NCBI GenBank assembly: GCA_035551995.1
Contig: DASZME010000083.1
Location: forward strand, 61,220 to 125,219
Reading direction: 5' to 3'
Length of the DNA stretch: 64,000 nucleotides
DNA from: RYN-428 sp035551995
GTDB lineage: Bacteria; Planctomycetota; Phycisphaerae; Tepidisphaerales; Tepidisphaeraceae
Positions 61,669 through 64,000 of the stretch are shown piece after piece. Below the pieces are notes generated by a model that had not been told where the DNA came from, did no database searches, and saw only the letters and a program-made list of their open reading frames with translations. Made by a program: the position numbers and the translations under genes. Position 1 is the first letter of the stretch, and each line of letters opens with the position of its first letter.

Positions 61669-61952
61669 TCCTGATCCAATTAATGCTGCTCTTGCTCGTG
61701 GCGATTTCCGGCACGGCGGTTGTCTTTGCGCGCGATCCGTCGACTCAGCCGGTCGGCATCGGATTTTTCGGTTTAATCCTGACGGTGATGTTCATGGCGT
61801 TTCGAGCGCCCGACGTCGCGCTGTCGCAGATCGTGATCGGCACGGTCGGCTTGCCGCTGATGATTTTACTCGCGCTAGCCAAGATGCGCCGCGACGCCCA
61901 ACAACGGGAAACCGCCGAAAAACGGCCGGCGAAAGAAGGGCCCGCGCGATGA
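61665..61952 (+). CDS. MbhD-like DUF4040 antiporter subunit
   Basis: This 95-residue protein has three helices with APDVALSQIVIGTVGLPLMI, the DUF4040 motif found in the C-terminal part of MrpA and as stand-alone MbhD. It lies between subunits G and B as in Mbh/Mbx operons. The last 25 residues are a charged tail. It overlaps both neighbours by 4 nt. Confidence 0.82.
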   Translation: MILIQLMLLLLVAISGTAVVFARDPSTQPVGIGFFGLILTVMFMAFRAPDVALSQIVIGTVGLPLMILLALAKMRRDAQQRETAEKRPAKEGPAR

Positions 61953-62701
61953 ACTCCTCAATGCGCATGGTCTTGTTCTTTTTCGGAGCGGCGGGCATCG
62001 CGCTCTTGCTGGTCTGCGCGTTTGTGCGTCTTCCGGGTCCCCAAAACCTTCGCAGCCGATATCTGAAACGGATCAATGATGGCGCCGTTCCCGAGCGCAA
62101 CGCGACCGACGCGGTAACGGCGGTCAATTTCGATTACCGGGGCTTCGATACCGTCGGCGAAGAATTCATTTTGTTCGTGTCCGTCATGGGATCGATGGTT
62201 CTGCTGCGCCAGGCGTCGGAGAAGCGCGACCAGCCGCTTCCCGACGCGATTACGCCCGCGCGCGACGTGCCGGCCAGCGACGCCGTGCGGCTGTGGATAC
62301 TCATGATGGTGGCGCCCAAAATCCTGTTCGGGATCTATATCGTCTCCCACGGGCAACTGACTCCCGGCGGCGGTTTTCAGGGCGGAGTCATTCTCGCTTC
62401 CTCGGCGTTGATCATCTATGTCGGGGAGAATTTCGAGGTCTTCAAAAAGATACTCTCCCATCCGCTCATTGAAACCGCCGAGGGCGCCGGGGCCGGGTTG
62501 TTCGTATTGATCGGCATGATCGCCTGGTTCTGGGGACGCCCGTTCCTTACCAACACGCTGCCTCTGGGTCAAACCAATGAGCTTACCAGCGCCGGAACCA
62601 TTCCGCTTATCAGCCTCGCCACGGGGCTGGAAGTTACCGCCGGTTTTCTGCTTTTGCTCTTTGCCTTTTTGCAAGAGACGTTGACGGCCAGTTCGGAGTA
62701 A
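61949..62701 (+). CDS. MbhE-MrpB fusion-like antiporter subunit
   Basis: This 250-residue protein appears to join two units. Residues 1-90 resemble MbhE, the last two helices of MrpA (a membrane anchor, then AVNFDYRGFDTVGEEFILFV). Residues about 115-250 are MrpB/MbhF (KILFGIYIVSHGQLTPGGGF, then QGGVILASSALIIYVGENFE). PGGGFQGG is the diagnostic B-subunit motif. The start at ATG 61949 overlaps the previous stop. A long, unrelated open extension upstream (to 61541) was rejected. Confidence 0.85.
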   Translation: MNSSMRMVLFFFGAAGIALLLVCAFVRLPGPQNLRSRYLKRINDGAVPERNATDAVTAVNFDYRGFDTVGEEFILFVSVMGSMVLLRQASEKRDQPLPDAITPARDVPASDAVRLWILMMVAPKILFGIYIVSHGQLTPGGGFQGGVILASSALIIYVGENFEVFKKILSHPLIETAEGAGAGLFVLIGMIAWFWGRPFLTNTLPLGQTNELTSAGTIPLISLATGLEVTAGFLLLLFAFLQETLTASSE

Positions 62702-62739
62702 CTGTTGTCGATCGGTCGCTATCTTCTCCGGAGACGGAC

Positions 62740-63099
62740 GTGGAACACGTTATTTTATATAGTGGCTTTGCCGTCGCGGGCTGGCTGCTGCTGATCGGGC
62801 TGTACGGCATCGTCACCAGCACGCATCTGGTGCATCTGTGCCTGTGTCTGGCCGTGGTGCAGGCATCGACCTATGTCCTGCTGACGGTGATCGGCTATCG
62901 GCCGGGCCTCCCGGCGCCGGTCTTCGTCGATCACGTGCGTCCGGGAAGCCCCGCGGTCGATCCGGTCGTCCAGGCATTGATGCTGACCGACATCGTCGTC
63001 GAGGCGACCGTCGTGGCGCTGCTGTTGGCCATCACCGTGCAGCTTCACAAGAAAACAGGCTCGGCCGATCCGAACCACGTCAACCTGATGCGAGGATAG
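62740..63099 (+). CDS. mrpC: Na+/H+ antiporter subunit C (MrpC/MnhC, NuoK-like)
   Basis: This 119-residue, three-helix protein is homologous to complex I subunit NuoK. It has GLYGIVTSTHLVHLCLCLAV and the DPVVQALMLTDIVVEATVVA segment, whose Asp/Glu lie in the helices. GTG 62740 follows CCGGAGACGG at a suitable distance. It is separated from the B subunit by 38 bp, the only gap without overlap in the cluster, and mrpD starts 2 bp after its stop. Confidence 0.9.
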   Translation: MEHVILYSGFAVAGWLLLIGLYGIVTSTHLVHLCLCLAVVQASTYVLLTVIGYRPGLPAPVFVDHVRPGSPAVDPVVQALMLTDIVVEATVVALLLAITVQLHKKTGSADPNHVNLMRG

Positions 63100-63101
63100 T
63101 C

Positions 63102-64000
63102 ATGCAGACTCCCGCATTGCCGGTCGTCATTCCGCTCTTGGTGGCCGCGATCCTCGCCGCCGCCGGGAGTCTGCTTCCGCGCCGGATGCTCGACTCCGTG
63201 GCGATTCTCACGTCCGCCGCCGTCTGCGCGATCTGCGTCGTCCTGGTAAAACTTTCCGCCGCCGGACCTATCGTCTACTGGTTCGGCAATTGGAAGCCCG
63301 ATCCCCACGGTCATTTTCCCGTCGGCGTCTGCTTGATGATCGATCCGCTCGGCGCCGGCATGGCGGCGCTGGTGGCGCTGCTGGTGCTGGCGGCATTGAT
63401 ATTCTCATGGTCTTACTTCGAATCCATCAAATCGCTCTATCACTCGCTCATGCTCGTATTTCTGGCGGCCATGTGCGGGGTTTGCCTCACCGGTGATCTG
63501 TTTAATCTCTTCGTCTGGTTCGAGCTGATGACCGCGACCGCCGTGGGTCTCAGCGGCTACAAATCCGACGAGCGGGCGCCGCTCCTGGGAGCGCTGAACT
63601 TCGCCATCAGCAACACCGTCGGCGCTTTTTTGTCGCTGACCGCCGTCGCGCTGCTGTATGCTTTTACCGGGTCGCTGAACATGAGCGAAGTGGGCCGGTC
63701 GCTCGTGGCGCACGATCCGGGGCCGGCGTTCGTGTCGGTGGCGTTTCTTTTGCTCATCAGCGGCTTTCTCGTCAAGGCGGCCGCGTTCCCGTTTCATTTC
63801 TGGCTTGCCGACGCTCATGCCGTGGCGCCCACGCCCGTCTGCATTCTCTTTTCCGGCGTGATGGTGGAACTCGGCGTCTATGCCATCGCGCGTCTTTACT
63901 GGGTCATCTTCGCTCCGCTGCTGGGAGCGGATTCTCACGCGGTGCAAGTCGTTCTGCTGACGATGGGATGTTGCGGCGCGCTGGTCGGCGGCGTCTTCTG
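63102..64000 (+). CDS. mrpD: Na+/H+ antiporter subunit D (MrpD/MnhD, NuoN/NuoM-like), 3' truncated by window
   Basis: The gene starts at ATG 63102 (MQTPALPVVIPLLVAAILAA) and stays open to the window edge. About 299 residues are visible out of the usual 500 or so. The proton-translocating-transporter domain shows LFNLFVWFELMTATAVGLSG, with the conserved Glu of transmembrane helix 5, and GFLVKAAAFPFHFWLADAHA, with the conserved channel Lys and His, then VAPTPVCILFSGVMVELG. Together these identify the NuoL/M/N superfamily. It is the seventh gene of the antiporter unit. The cluster continues beyond the edge, where a MrpA-like large subunit or partner module would be expected. Confidence 0.9.
   Translation, partial: MQTPALPVVIPLLVAAILAAAGSLLPRRMLDSVAILTSAAVCAICVVLVKLSAAGPIVYWFGNWKPDPHGHFPVGVCLMIDPLGAGMAALVALLVLAALIFSWSYFESIKSLYHSLMLVFLAAMCGVCLTGDLFNLFVWFELMTATAVGLSGYKSDERAPLLGALNFAISNTVGAFLSLTAVALLYAFTGSLNMSEVGRSLVAHDPGPAFVSVAFLLLISGFLVKAAAFPFHFWLADAHAVAPTPVCILFSGVMVELGVYAIARLYWVIFAPLLGADSHAVQVVLLTMGCCGALVGGVF

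Noticed and set aside
61541..61948. Long N-terminal extension of the MbhE-MrpB gene
   Set aside because: It overlaps mrpG and the DUF4040 gene in another frame; ATG 61949 gives the expected coupled start.

Overview
This 64 kb window is a GC-rich bacterial chromosome segment. It most likely comes from a planctomycete of the Phycisphaerae / Tepidisphaerales type. The inference rests on a PEP-CTERM surface protein next to a giant DUF11-repeat surface protein, a PVC-style GyrA active-site region, an NfeD-FloA pair, a DUF6807 protein and several planctomycete-like orphan secreted proteins. No species can be named from the sequence alone. No phage, plasmid, CRISPR array or rRNA operon is visible, and the only tRNA found is tRNA-Ser(GGA).

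Layout. 0-8 kb: the end of a giant modular surface protein (open at the left edge) and a small PEP-CTERM protein with a strong terminator. 8-13 kb: dnaG and rpoD, the core of the classical macromolecular-synthesis cluster without rpsU. 13-18 kb: tRNA-Ser, an isolated trpD, the nfeD-floA pair and a one-TM orphan. 18-22 kb: galK facing left, then tmk / 60-aa membrane protein / holB, converging with mutY. 22-26 kb: a DUF4926 orphan, a WecA/TagO-type lipid-carrier glycosyl-phosphate transferase and UDP-glucose dehydrogenase. 26-30 kb: a decayed REP-associated transposase, rnr and a duplicated scrap of rnr. 30-32 kb: a two-gene stress/envelope unit (BON and GlyZip-type proteins). 32-38 kb: a secreted TPR protein, a GT-C-like membrane protein, gyrA and a tail-anchored orphan. 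39-48 kb: a secreted GH5 hydrolase, two GT4 glycosyltransferases, a large membrane protein, a PIN/RHH toxin-antitoxin pair, a 742-aa secreted orphan and xseA further on. 50-56 kb: a secreted TPR/LamG-like protein, the DUF6807 protein, a TrkH-type transporter, hisI and a broken MNT/HEPN module. 56-60 kb: a 755-aa SPFH protein and a DEAD-box helicase. 60.5-64 kb: an Mrp/Mbh-type cation-antiporter cluster that runs off the right edge.

The genes mix dispersed housekeeping functions (replication, repair, transcription, RNA decay) with scattered exopolysaccharide and envelope functions. This arrangement is typical of planctomycetes, whose operons are poorly conserved.

The least ordinary content is intergenic. 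One family of about 180-bp near-palindromic elements with terminal inverted repeats occurs three times. A second family of roughly 40-80-bp REP-like palindromes occurs five times. The remains of a REP-associated tyrosine transposase are also present. Several accessory genes are broken: both genes of a MNT/HEPN toxin-antitoxin pair carry frameshifts, and only a C-terminal scrap of a Uma2-like endonuclease remains. I found no clearly complete, previously undescribed defence or biosynthetic system. The best candidates for follow-up are the palindromic elements and the hydrogenase-style order of the antiporter cluster.
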